NCBI GenBank assembly: GCA_031272655.1
Contig: JAISTJ010000035.1
Coordinates: 1 to 29,300, forward strand
Direction: 5' to 3'
From: Tannerella sp.
Lineage (GTDB): Bacteria; Bacteroidota; Bacteroidia; Bacteroidales; Tannerellaceae
DNA length: 29,300 nucleotides
This document shows positions 21,415 through 29,243 of this stretch, in pieces. Position 1 is the first letter of the stretch. Every line of letters begins with the position of its first letter. Position numbers and translations under genes: made by a program. The notes beneath the pieces were generated by a model. It saw nothing but the letters and a program-made list of their open reading frames with translations. It searched no databases and had not been told where the DNA came from.

Positions 21415-24156
21415 ATGATGGATAAAAAAATATTGTTGTTTTTTACTTTTTTGTGCTTTTTTATTGCTCTGAACGCTCAGGTTCAGGACACTGTACCTGC
21501 AAAGGTGGTTTTGCCTGCCGACTCGTCTGCGGTAGCAGGCCAAGATACTGTCCCCGAAAGCGAGATTCCGACCATAGAATACACTTTCTTCCAGAAAAAA
21601 TACTGGATAAAAGACATAAAAGTCATAGGAGCAACTAATTACGACGATTTTGTATTGATTGGCTTCAGTGGTCTGAAAGTCGGCGATGTGGTAAGCATTC
21701 CGGGCGATGAGATAACGGAAGCCGTCAACCGCTTTTGGAAACAGGGACTTTTTTCCGACGTTAAAATTCTGGCTGCGAGGGCGGTAGCTGATAGCGTGTG
21801 GCTTGAGATTCGCCTCAAACCGCGCCCCCGTATCAATGAGATTGCCTACAACGGAGTGAAGAAAAGCGAGCGCACCGACCTCGAAGGGCGGCTTAACCTC
21901 AGGAAAGGACATCAGATTACCCCGCACGTCATTGACAGGGCTAAAATATTGATACGCAAGTATTTTGAAGAAAAAGGATTCAAAAACGTTGATATAGATG
22001 TAGTTGAGAAGAACGTACCCGGTAAGGATGGCGAAGTGGATGTGGCAATCAATATAGACAAGAACGAAAAGACTAAGATTCAGAAGATTTATTTTGAAGG
22101 AATAGACCAACTCACTGCTTTTCAGCTCCGTAAGGCGATGAAGAAGACAAACGAACGCTTCAACCTCAAAGAACGTTTCCGCAACAGCTGGCTTGAGCTG
22201 TTCAGTACAAAGAAGTTTACACAGACAGAATACGACAATGACAAGAAAAACCTGATAGACAAGTACAACGAGTTTGGCTACCGCGATGCGGTTATTTTAT
22301 CGGACAGCATTACGACCTACGACCTTAAGCACGTCAATATCTACCTGAATATCAGCGAGGGACAACAATATTACATCAAAGATATCACTTTTGTGGGTAA
22401 CACTAAGTATCCCGCCGATTATCTGAATGCTGTCCTCAATATGAAGCCCGGAGAGGTTTATAATCAGAAAAAGTTGATGGACCGCATCTACAACGATGAA
22501 GATGCGATGATGACGATATACCAGAACAACGGCTACATGTTTGCGCAGGCTGATCCTGTGGAAGTGGACGTTACCGGCGATTCCATCAAGCTCGAAGTTA
22601 GGATTATGGAAGGCTCGCAAGCTACTATTAATAAGGTAGTTATCAACGGCAACGACCGCTTGTATGAAGATATTATCCGTCGGGAGCTGCGCACCAAGCC
22701 CGGCGACCTCTTCAGCCGCGAAGCGCTTCAACGTTCATTCCGCGAACTGGCGCAGATGGGGCATTTTGACCCTGAAAACATGAAACCAGACTATAACGCC
22801 AATCCCGAAAACGGCACAGTGGACCTGATTTACAACCTGACCTCGAAACCTAACGACCAGGTGGAATTTTCGCTCGGTTGGGGACAAACGGGTATCATCG
22901 GCAAACTGGGACTGAAATTTACCAACTTCTCAATGAAAAACATGGTAAATCCCAGCACCTATAAAGGAATTATCCCTCAAGGCGAAGGCCAGACGCTCAA
23001 TATCAGCGGTCAGACCAACGGCACATATTATCAGGGTTACAGCATCTCGTTCCTCGACCCGTGGTTTGGCGGCAAGAGGCCTAATACGCTGTCTATCAGC
23101 GCTTTCTTTACAAGATATACCGATGTCAACCAGCGTTACTACAGCCAGATGATGAATAATTATTACAGCAATTATTACAATAATTATTACAACAGTTATT
23201 ATGGCGGCTACAGTGGTTATGGCAGCAGTTACGGTTATCAGAACTACTACGAAAGCGCTTATGACAAGAGCAAATACATGCAAATGCTCGGATTATCAAT
23301 AGGTTATGGCAAGAGGCTCAGCTGGCCTGATGACTATTTCAACTTCATGGCGACGCTCAACTACCAGATGTATATGCTTCATGACTGGTCGAACTCGTAT
23401 GCTTTGGGAGTGTCGGAAGACGGCAAGTACAACGATATAAACCTTGAGCTGGCTCTGCAACGCAACTCTATGGACAACCCGCTCTATACACGTTATGGTT
23501 CGTCGTTCATCCTCAGCGGCTCATTCACCTTGCCTTACTCGCTGTGGGACGGCAAAGATTACGCCAATATCACTTCCGACGCCGAGAAGTTTAAATTCGT
23601 TGAATACTACAAGATTGCGTTCAAGGCAAAGACGTTTATCCCGTTGTTGCCGTTACCGATGTACAACGGCCCGCAGCGCACCCCGGTGCTGATGTCGCGT
23701 GTGGAAGTGGGCTGGATCGGCGATTACAACAAATACAAGAAGTCGCCTTTCGGCACTTACTATGTGGGCGGCGACGGCATGACTGGCGGCTACATGTACT
23801 ATCAGGAGACGGTAGCGTTGAGAGGATACGACAATGGCGCTATCGCGGGTAATAATTCATATATGTACTACGCGCGCGCGTACTCGCGACTGTCGCTCGA
23901 ACTGCGCTACCCGCTTATCCTTGAGCCGTCAAGCACTATCTACGGGCTTGTCTTCACCGAAGCCGGTAACGCTTGGAGCAGCATCGCCGACTACGACCCC
24001 TTCAACCTCAAACGCTCGGCAGGCGTCGGCGTCCGTATCTTCCTCCCGATGATCGGCCTGATGGGTATTGACTGGGGCTACGGTTTCGACAAACCGTACG
24101 GCTCATCTACACGAAGTGGAGGCAACTTCCACTTTATTCTCGGACAAGAATTTTAA
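21415..24156 (+). CDS. bamA: Outer-membrane protein assembly factor BamA
   Basis: 913 aa, signal peptide to about residue 22 (FFIALNAQ). POTRA domains run from about 62 to 490 (KDIKVIGATNYDDF; IQKIYFEGIDQL; IKDITFVGNTKY; INKVVINGNDRLYEDIIRRE). The barrel follows, with the conserved L6 motif LRGYD (802-806) and a terminal Phe (ILGQEF), the signal for OM insertion. It folds barrel proteins such as SusC into the outer membrane. An extracellular or periplasmic turn at 575-616 is unusually rich in Tyr, Asn, Ser and Gly (17 Tyr in 42 residues), encoded partly by 12-bp tandem repeats. Three bases separate it from uppS, and two chaperone genes follow. Confidence 0.97.
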   Translation: MMDKKILLFFTFLCFFIALNAQVQDTVPAKVVLPADSSAVAGQDTVPESEIPTIEYTFFQKKYWIKDIKVIGATNYDDFVLIGFSGLKVGDVVSIPGDEITEAVNRFWKQGLFSDVKILAARAVADSVWLEIRLKPRPRINEIAYNGVKKSERTDLEGRLNLRKGHQITPHVIDRAKILIRKYFEEKGFKNVDIDVVEKNVPGKDGEVDVAINIDKNEKTKIQKIYFEGIDQLTAFQLRKAMKKTNERFNLKERFRNSWLELFSTKKFTQTEYDNDKKNLIDKYNEFGYRDAVILSDSITTYDLKHVNIYLNISEGQQYYIKDITFVGNTKYPADYLNAVLNMKPGEVYNQKKLMDRIYNDEDAMMTIYQNNGYMFAQADPVEVDVTGDSIKLEVRIMEGSQATINKVVINGNDRLYEDIIRRELRTKPGDLFSREALQRSFRELAQMGHFDPENMKPDYNANPENGTVDLIYNLTSKPNDQVEFSLGWGQTGIIGKLGLKFTNFSMKNMVNPSTYKGIIPQGEGQTLNISGQTNGTYYQGYSISFLDPWFGGKRPNTLSISAFFTRYTDVNQRYYSQMMNNYYSNYYNNYYNSYYGGYSGYGSSYGYQNYYESAYDKSKYMQMLGLSIGYGKRLSWPDDYFNFMATLNYQMYMLHDWSNSYALGVSEDGKYNDINLELALQRNSMDNPLYTRYGSSFILSGSFTLPYSLWDGKDYANITSDAEKFKFVEYYKIAFKAKTFIPLLPLPMYNGPQRTPVLMSRVEVGWIGDYNKYKKSPFGTYYVGGDGMTGGYMYYQETVALRGYDNGAIAGNNSYMYYARAYSRLSLELRYPLILEPSSTIYGLVFTEAGNAWSSIADYDPFNLKRSAGVGVRIFLPMIGLMGIDWGYGFDKPYGSSTRSGGNFHFILGQEF
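23158..23205 (+). repeat. 12-bp tandem repeat in bamA encoding Asn-Tyr-Tyr units
   Basis: Four consecutive 12-base units: AATTATTACAGC, AATTATTACAAT, AATTATTACAAC and AGTTATTATGGC. They encode NYYS, NYYN, NYYN and SYYG. The units keep frame, so copy-number change would lengthen or shorten the loop without breaking the protein. Confidence 0.75.
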
Positions 24157-24170
24157 TTAAGAATTAAGAG
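24154..24170 (+). repeat. AATTAAGAATTAAGAG leader repeat, copy 2
   Basis: Identical over 17 bases to 13462-13478. It begins at the bamA stop codon (TAA 24154-24156) and lies 20 bases before the first ompH start. Confidence 0.5.
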
Positions 24171-24190
24171 TTTACGAATTTATAATTTTT

Positions 24191-24721
24191 ATGGATATGA
24201 AAAGAATTTGTTTTTTGATAGGTATGGCGCTTGTTTGTCTTGCGGCGACACAACGCGCTGAAGCGCAGAAATTTGCGCTTATAGACATGGAGTATATTCT
24301 GAAAAATATTCCTGCTTATGAAATGACGAACGAACAACTGAGCCAGCTGTCGGAAAAGTGGCAGGCTGAAGTTGAGACCATACAGCAGGAAGCTCAGAAC
24401 ATGTACAAGAGCTACCAGAGCGACCTCGTTTTCCTCTCAGCCGAGATGAAAACGAAGCGCGAAGAGGAAATAGTAAAGAAAGAACAGGCTGCACAGGAGC
24501 TGAAACGCAAGTATTTCGGCGCAGAGGGCGAACTCTACAAGAAACGCGAATCGCTGATGAAGCCTATTCAGGACGAAATCTACGAAGCTGTCAAAGCCAT
24601 TGCCGAAGACAAGGGCTATCAGGTAGTAGTGGACAGGGCATCAGCAATGAGCGTCATTTACGCCTCACCAAAAATTGATATCAGCAACGAAGTTTTGCTG
24701 AAATTAGGTTATTCAAAATAA
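24191..24721 (+). CDS. ompH: Skp/OmpH-family periplasmic chaperone (first copy)
   Basis: 176 aa from ATG 24191; ATG 24197 (MKRICF) is an equally good start. The signal peptide ends near TQRAEAQ. FALIDMEYILKNIPAYE is the OmpH N-terminal strand. A long charged coiled coil follows (about 45-125, EEEIVKKEQAAQELKRKYFG), as in the tentacles of Skp trimers. The C-terminal strand reads KGYQVVVDRASAMSVIYASP. It holds unfolded outer-membrane proteins in the periplasm for BamA, which is encoded 34 bp upstream. Confidence 0.93.
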   Translation: MDMKRICFLIGMALVCLAATQRAEAQKFALIDMEYILKNIPAYEMTNEQLSQLSEKWQAEVETIQQEAQNMYKSYQSDLVFLSAEMKTKREEEIVKKEQAAQELKRKYFGAEGELYKKRESLMKPIQDEIYEAVKAIAEDKGYQVVVDRASAMSVIYASPKIDISNEVLLKLGYSK

Positions 24722-24727
24722 AATTTC

Positions 24728-24735
24728 TAAATTTG
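24728..24735 (+). promoter_or_regulatory. -7 promoter box for the second ompH gene
   Basis: TAAATTTG followed by CACC fits TAnnTTTG, 46 bases before the ATG at 24781. The -33 region is poor: the nearest TTTG is 30 bases upstream. It may give extra expression of the second chaperone. Confidence 0.45.
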
Positions 24736-24780
24736 CACCCCGAAAAGATAAAACAATTATTAATTTAACAAGACAAGAAA

Positions 24781-25278
24781 ATGAAAAAGTTTATTGTACC
24801 AATGCTGCTGATTCTGCCGTTATGGCTGTCGGCGCAAGAAATTAAAATCGCTGTGGTAAATGCTCAAGCTGTGATGAATGCAATGCCCGAAGTGTCGGAC
24901 ATGGAAAGTCAACTTGCTACTTTGCAACAGCAATTTCAAAAAGAAGCCAAGATCATGGAAGATGAATATAACCGTAAATATTCTGATTTACAGGCTCAAG
25001 GCGATTCACTTACCGAAAATATCAGAATACTCAGGTTGCAGGAAATACAGGATATTGCTACCCGTATGGAAAATTTTGCCCCGATGGCAAGAGAGCAGAT
25101 AACCAAGAAACAGGACGAACTGCTGGCTCCTATTCAGGAAAAAATCATGAAAGCGATTAAGGAAGTAGGCGAAGAAAACGGTTACACCTACGTTCTTAAC
25201 TATGGAGTACTGTATCACATCGGACCAAACGGCATTGACGCTACGGATAAAGTTAAGGCCAAACTGGGAATAAAATGA
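24781..25278 (+). CDS. ompH: Skp/OmpH-family periplasmic chaperone (second copy)
   Basis: 165 aa, signal peptide MKKFIVPMLLILPLWLSAQ. IKIAVVNAQAVMNAMPEVSD replaces the usual DxxxI start of the fold. The coiled coil runs about 40-115, followed by KAIKEVGEENGYTYVLNYGV and a short C-terminal segment. It is a divergent paralogue of the gene before it; tandem OmpH genes after bamA are usual in Bacteroidales. A strong terminator follows, ending the envelope transcript. Confidence 0.92.
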   Translation: MKKFIVPMLLILPLWLSAQEIKIAVVNAQAVMNAMPEVSDMESQLATLQQQFQKEAKIMEDEYNRKYSDLQAQGDSLTENIRILRLQEIQDIATRMENFAPMAREQITKKQDELLAPIQEKIMKAIKEVGEENGYTYVLNYGVLYHIGPNGIDATDKVKAKLGIK

Positions 25279-25318
25279 TTTTTCTCTTTTCATTTTGAAT
25301 AATTTTAAAAGTTTGTCG

Positions 25319-25358
25319 GAAATGCCTGTTGCCTTCGGGGATAGGCATTTCTTTTTTT
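25319..25358 (+). terminator. Intrinsic terminator after ompH
   Basis: GAAATGCCT (25319-25327) pairs perfectly with AGGCATTTC (25343-25351); the loop contains CCTTCGGG. Seven Ts follow (25352-25358). murI begins only 21 bases later. Confidence 0.9.
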
Positions 25359-25379
25359 GAACTGTGAGCGTATGAGCGT

Positions 25380-26216
25380 ATGAACAACAGCGGTAAACAT
25401 CCTATAGGCATCTTCGATTCGGGCTACGGCGGGCTTACAATCTTTGAAAAGATACGGTCGCTGCTGCCTTCGTATGATTATGTCTATCTCGGCGACAATG
25501 CGCGGGCGCCTTACGGTACGCGCTCTTTCGGGATTGTCTATCAATTTACCCTTCAGGCAGTTATGCGGCTTTTCGACGAGGGTTGCCCGCTCGTTATACT
25601 CGCCTGCAACACTGCTTCTGCAAAAGCTCTGCGCACTATCCAACAGCGCGACTTGCCCGTTTCTTCAGACCCGTCGCGGCGCGTTCTCGGGATTATACGT
25701 CCTACTGTTGAGGCGCTCGGCACTATCAGCCGCACCCGTCATATCGGCGTTTTAGCTACCTCCGGCACCATTTCTTCCGGCTCTTATACTCTTGAGATTG
25801 CCAAGTTAGCGCCGGATATGACCGTTACCGGCGAAGCTTGCCCCATGTGGGTGCCGCTTGTGGAAAACCGTGAGCACGAAAGCGACGGCGCCGACTATTT
25901 TGTCCGTAAGAACATCTCGAACATCTTGGCCGCCGACCCGTTGATTGACACTCTCGCGCTCGCATGCACCCACTATCCGCTTTTAGAGCCGAAAATACGA
26001 CAGTGGCTGCCGCAAGGCGTTACTCTTTTTTCGCAGGGCGATTGCGTAGCCGCAAGCCTTAAAGACTATCTTCTGCGCCATCCTGAGATGAGTAACAGGC
26101 TGTCTTGTAGCGGTTTATGTCGCTTCCTGACGACCGAATCCGTTGAAAAATTCTCTGAGGTTGCGTCAATCTTTCTCAATCGCCCGATCGAAGTCTCACA
26201 AATAACCCTTGCCTGA
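25380..26216 (+). CDS. murI: Glutamate racemase MurI
   Basis: 278 aa. IGIFDSGYGGLTIFEKI carries Asp13 and Ser14; the two catalytic cysteines are Cys76 (LACNTASAKAL) and Cys196 (LACTHYPLLEP). YLGDNARAPYGTRS binds substrate. It converts L-glutamate to D-glutamate for peptidoglycan. It starts 21 bp after a terminator with no visible TAnnTTTG box in the gap, so expression may depend on read-through. A 3-codon reading frame (ATG AGC GTA TGA, 25372-25383) overlaps its start. The M15 peptidase gene follows after 5 bp, so both act on cell-wall precursors. Confidence 0.96.
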   Translation: MNNSGKHPIGIFDSGYGGLTIFEKIRSLLPSYDYVYLGDNARAPYGTRSFGIVYQFTLQAVMRLFDEGCPLVILACNTASAKALRTIQQRDLPVSSDPSRRVLGIIRPTVEALGTISRTRHIGVLATSGTISSGSYTLEIAKLAPDMTVTGEACPMWVPLVENREHESDGADYFVRKNISNILAADPLIDTLALACTHYPLLEPKIRQWLPQGVTLFSQGDCVAASLKDYLLRHPEMSNRLSCSGLCRFLTTESVEKFSEVASIFLNRPIEVSQITLA

Positions 26217-26221
26217 CTGCC

Positions 26222-26998
26222 ATGAACGTGCGATTCTTTATTCTGATTATCAGCATGTTATACGCTATTAATTGTGATGCACAGCGTCGCCGCACGCCGG
26301 TTTTCGACTGGGATGCTAAGATGGATCAGATGGGGCTTGTTGATGTATGTCATTGGGAACCTTCTATTCAGGCGTATCTCGTTTATCGCACGGCAAACAA
26401 TTTTATGGGCAAGCCGCTCTATAACCGCAAACTGACTAAGGCATGGCTTCACCCGCGCGCCGCTACGAAGATTATACGCGCTCAGGAACTATTGCGTAAG
26501 GAGCGGCCGACGCTGTCCATACTTATTCTCGACGCGGCGAGACCCGTTGAGGTTCAGCAACTTATGAGCGAATGGGCAGAGCAACACAAGAACAACTATT
26601 ATGTAGCCAACCCCGAAAAAGGCGGTGGCTTGCATAACTACGGCATGGCTGTGGACGTTACCCTCGTTGACGCCAACGGCGACAGACTGCCGATGGGGAC
26701 GCCTTTCGACTTCTTCGGGCCGGAGGCAAATACCGACCGCGAAGATGAGCTGCTGAAAAACAAACAGATAAGTCAGGAAGAATATGACAACCGCAGGTTT
26801 CTGCGCCGTGTGATGCAACAGGCTGGTTTTCAGTCTGTTACAAGTGAGTGGTGGCACTTCAATGCCTGCACCCGTGAAGAAGCCGTCAAAAGTTTCAAGC
26901 CCATTCGCGAAAAAGAGCCGCCGCCAACGCCTCCAACGTCTCCAACAAAAACAAAAAAGAAATCAAGAACCGTAAAGCAATCTAATAAAAAAACTTAA
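26222..26998 (+). CDS. M15 family (VanX-like) D-alanyl-D-alanine dipeptidase
   Basis: 258 aa with an N-terminal signal peptide (FFILIISMLYAINCDAQ). Zinc-site residues are His138 and Asp145 in GGLHNYGMAVDVTL and His212 in EWWHF; Glu209 is the catalytic base, and Arg107 (LDAARP) is the stabilising arginine of VanX enzymes. The overall layout (LVYRTANNFMGKPLY, LRKERPTLSILILDAARPVE) matches D-Ala-D-Ala dipeptidases. The last about 30 residues are a Pro/Thr and Lys-rich tail (PPPTPPTSPTK, KKKSR), probably unstructured. A periplasmic role in recycling or trimming peptidoglycan stems is likely; there are no other vancomycin-resistance genes nearby. Co-transcribed with murI. Confidence 0.92.
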   Translation: MNVRFFILIISMLYAINCDAQRRRTPVFDWDAKMDQMGLVDVCHWEPSIQAYLVYRTANNFMGKPLYNRKLTKAWLHPRAATKIIRAQELLRKERPTLSILILDAARPVEVQQLMSEWAEQHKNNYYVANPEKGGGLHNYGMAVDVTLVDANGDRLPMGTPFDFFGPEANTDREDELLKNKQISQEEYDNRRFLRRVMQQAGFQSVTSEWWHFNACTREEAVKSFKPIREKEPPPTPPTSPTKTKKKSRTVKQSNKKT

Positions 26999-27025
26999 AA
27001 ACACCTCTTATTGAGAAACTTTTTG

Positions 27026-27033
27026 TAATTTTG
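27026..27033 (+). promoter_or_regulatory. -7 promoter box for the surface-protein pair
   Basis: TAATTTTG fits TAnnTTTG; ATG is at 27082. No TTTG is seen at the -33 distance. Confidence 0.45.
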
Positions 27034-27081
27034 CGACGCTTTTAAACGATATTATCTAACGGTTAAGAATAAAAAATCATA

Positions 27082-27711
27082 ATGAACAGACTTATTATTA
27101 CGTTGTTATGCGGTTTTTGGGTTTTCTCGGCTTACTGTCAGGACACTAATCCAACGGTCGGACAGCAGCAAATTACAGCTCATCAAGACTCTGCAGCGGC
27201 GTCGCAGTCAGCAGCAATCACAACTAAAAAGCCAAAGGCGAAATTTTTCAGCAAAGCCAACTATTTCGTTATGCCGGGCGCTTCTATGGGCAAGGTTCCG
27301 GCATATTCCCTTATGGTTGGTTATGCCGCTGAATGGGGTGGATACGTACAGTACAAGACCAATTTAGCCAGAAAAGGCGATTTCCAGAAAGGCGAGAGAT
27401 ACAGTTACTTCTATAATACTGATTATACGAAAACGGGCGTCTCTGCATATACGGCGGGAATACTTAAACAACTCTTCATGGATCCGGACGTTTTCCTGTA
27501 TGGCGGCGCCGGTTATGGCACCAAATGGACGCATTGGCATACACGGGGAAGCGTTTCCACTGAAATAAAAGAATATTCCGTAGCAGGAGTAATGATGGAA
27601 GCAGGCTTGATCTACCGCTACAAATTTATGGTAGTCGGTGCAGGTTTCAGCGCCGTTATTGGCAGGTTTATATATCCTGAGGGCAATCTTCTATTAGGTA
27701 TAACATTCTGA
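27082..27711 (+). CDS. Predicted small outer-membrane barrel protein
   Basis: 209 aa, signal peptide to about residue 19 (FWVFSAYCQ). Residues 20-55 are a Gln/Ala/Thr/Lys-rich low-complexity linker. From 55 on, short amphipathic strands rich in Gly and aromatics (AYSLMVGYAAEWGGYVQYKT, DVFLYGGAGYGTKWTHWHT, FMVVGAGFSAVIGRF) end in LLLGITF with a terminal Phe, as in 8-stranded barrels. I do not recognise a named family. The next gene starts 11 bp later and encodes an FGE-like lipoprotein, so the two may work together at the surface. Confidence 0.7.
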   Translation: MNRLIITLLCGFWVFSAYCQDTNPTVGQQQITAHQDSAAASQSAAITTKKPKAKFFSKANYFVMPGASMGKVPAYSLMVGYAAEWGGYVQYKTNLARKGDFQKGERYSYFYNTDYTKTGVSAYTAGILKQLFMDPDVFLYGGAGYGTKWTHWHTRGSVSTEIKEYSVAGVMMEAGLIYRYKFMVVGAGFSAVIGRFIYPEGNLLLGITF

Positions 27712-27722
27712 TAATTAACAGT

Positions 27723-29111
27723 ATGAAAAAAATATTGATATCATTAACAATAGCAGCGTTATTCTTCTCGTGCGAGAATGAGCCGGATGTAGATGTGCCG
27801 GTTGTAACCGTTGCAATCAGCAATATAGACTTCTTTACGGCAACCTGCACAGTAACGGTCAGCCCTATAGGAGCGACCCAGAGGGCAGGTTTGATTATCG
27901 GTACGGTTTCAGGCCTCACAACCGACACGATTAATATACCGGGCACCCTGTCGGATGGGCAACTCGTATTGACCCTGACCGATCTGCTTAGCGAAACGCT
28001 TTATTATTATAAAGGATACGTCAGCGACAAGCAGGACAATTTTATTTACAGCTCAACAAGCAGTTTTACATCGGCGACAATAGATTTAGCGCTATCTTCC
28101 AACACGGTTTTAACCACCTACCAAGGAGGTCAATATAATATTGATGTCTCGTGCAATACATCATGGTCGGTTGAGTCCGGTTACCCGTCATGGTGTACCG
28201 TCAGTCCTCTTTCCGGCAATGAGAACGGGACGATAACCGTTACTATTGACGAAAACACCATTTCGGCAAGCCGCGAAGCCGAAATTACCATAAGGTCAGG
28301 CACTGTTACACAGATAATATCCGTTACGCAGGGCACGGTCTCAATGCCTATGGAGATGATTTTTGTGAAAGGCGGAACATTCCTCATGGGTGCGCAAGCG
28401 ACTGATCCATCGGGAGATAACTACGACAGCGAAGCCTTTGACGACGAAAGTCCTGTCCATTCGGTACATCTTGACGATTATTATATCGGGCAGATTGAAG
28501 TTACGCAGAAATTATGGTATGACGTCATGAAGGGCTATCCAGTCAGTCCGACCGAAAAATACGGCTTGGGCGAAAACTATCCCGTATATAACGTCAGCTG
28601 GAATGACATTGTAGGCACAAGCGGCGCTTACTACGAATATAAAGGCATAAAGTATTATGAAAACGGCTTCATATACAGGCTATACATACATACGAACAAG
28701 AAATGCCGTTTGCCGTCGGAAGCAGAATGGGAGTATGCAGCGCGGGGTGGCGCAAACAACAAGTACAGCGGAAGTGATATAGCTGACGATGTGGCATGGC
28801 ACTGGGGCAACAGCAACGACGAAAGCAACTACGGGACACATCCTGCAGGTGGGAAAAAGCCAAACAAATTCGGTATCTATGATATGAGCGGCAATGTTGG
28901 GGAATGGTGTAGCGACTGGTATGATGCAGGCTATTACATGAACTCCCCGGCGGATAACCCTACAGGAGCTGCAACAGGCGTCGGACGGGTGTTCCGTGGC
29001 GGCAACTGGTTTCTAAATACTTGGTATTCACGTGTTTCATACCGTGATCAGTCCGGCCCCGATTACCGTAGTCCCCAGAACGGTTTGCGCCTTGCTTACG
29101 ATGCGGAATAA
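27723..29111 (+). CDS. BACON and formylglycine-generating-enzyme-like lipoprotein
   Basis: 462 aa. Lipobox Cys17 (LFFSC). Residues 20-120 look like a fibronectin-type beta domain (ETLYYYKGYV). A BACON domain spans about 122-204 (NTSWSVESGYPSWCTVSPLS, ITVTQG-type end). The FGE/SUMF1-like domain spans about 208-458: MIFVKGGTFLMGA, QIEVTQKLWYDVM, YPVYNVSWND, CRLPSEAEWEYAARGG, FGIYDMSGNVGEWCSDWY, VFRGGNWFLN and NGLRLA. The two catalytic cysteines that true FGE enzymes carry between the RGG(S/N)W block and the terminal R are absent (region reads NWFLNTWYSRVSYRDQ), so sulfatase activation is unlikely. Comparable non-catalytic domains occur in GldJ/GldK and in glycan-binding proteins. Likely a surface protein paired with the upstream barrel. 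Confidence 0.88.
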   Translation: MKKILISLTIAALFFSCENEPDVDVPVVTVAISNIDFFTATCTVTVSPIGATQRAGLIIGTVSGLTTDTINIPGTLSDGQLVLTLTDLLSETLYYYKGYVSDKQDNFIYSSTSSFTSATIDLALSSNTVLTTYQGGQYNIDVSCNTSWSVESGYPSWCTVSPLSGNENGTITVTIDENTISASREAEITIRSGTVTQIISVTQGTVSMPMEMIFVKGGTFLMGAQATDPSGDNYDSEAFDDESPVHSVHLDDYYIGQIEVTQKLWYDVMKGYPVSPTEKYGLGENYPVYNVSWNDIVGTSGAYYEYKGIKYYENGFIYRLYIHTNKKCRLPSEAEWEYAARGGANNKYSGSDIADDVAWHWGNSNDESNYGTHPAGGKKPNKFGIYDMSGNVGEWCSDWYDAGYYMNSPADNPTGAATGVGRVFRGGNWFLNTWYSRVSYRDQSGPDYRSPQNGLRLAYDAE

Positions 29112-29144
29112 GCAAATACAGCAATTCAAGAAAAAATCAAAAAA

Positions 29145-29169
29145 AATCACCTCTGATAATCAGGCGATT
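29145..29169 (-). terminator. Hairpin with leftward terminator polarity
   Basis: AATCACCT (29145-29152) pairs with AGGCGATT (29162-29169), with one A·C mismatch and a 9-nt loop. A-runs flank it on both sides, so on the minus strand it reads as hairpin plus U-tract. On the + strand the T-run at 29183-29191 lies about 14 bases beyond the stem. It may still help end the 27082-29111 transcript, but polarity favours the minus strand. Confidence 0.4.
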
Positions 29170-29211
29170 AAAAAAAACTTTCATTTTTTTTGAAAAAAAG
29201 TTGCGAAAAAA

Positions 29212-29243
29212 TTTGGTGGTTTGAAAAATAGTTCGTACCTTTG
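29212..29243 (+). promoter_or_regulatory. Near-consensus promoter pointing out of the window
   Basis: TTTG (29212-29215), 20-base spacer and TACCTTTG (29236-29243) followed by CACCCGC. Upstream lies a dense A/T tract (29170-29210) like an UP element. The 57 bases after it hold no start codon with a convincing reading frame. The strength and A/T context resemble Bacteroidales stable-RNA promoters, so an rRNA operon or another highly expressed gene may follow; this is inference. Confidence 0.6.

Noticed and set aside
26222..26998. Vancomycin resistance determinant (vanX)
   Set aside because: The protein is VanX-like with a signal peptide, but no vanH, vanA/B or vanRS genes are nearby; a housekeeping cell-wall role fits the murI context better.
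27723..29111. Sulfatase-maturing formylglycine-generating enzyme
   Set aside because: The conserved catalytic cysteine pair is missing and no sulfatase gene is in the window.
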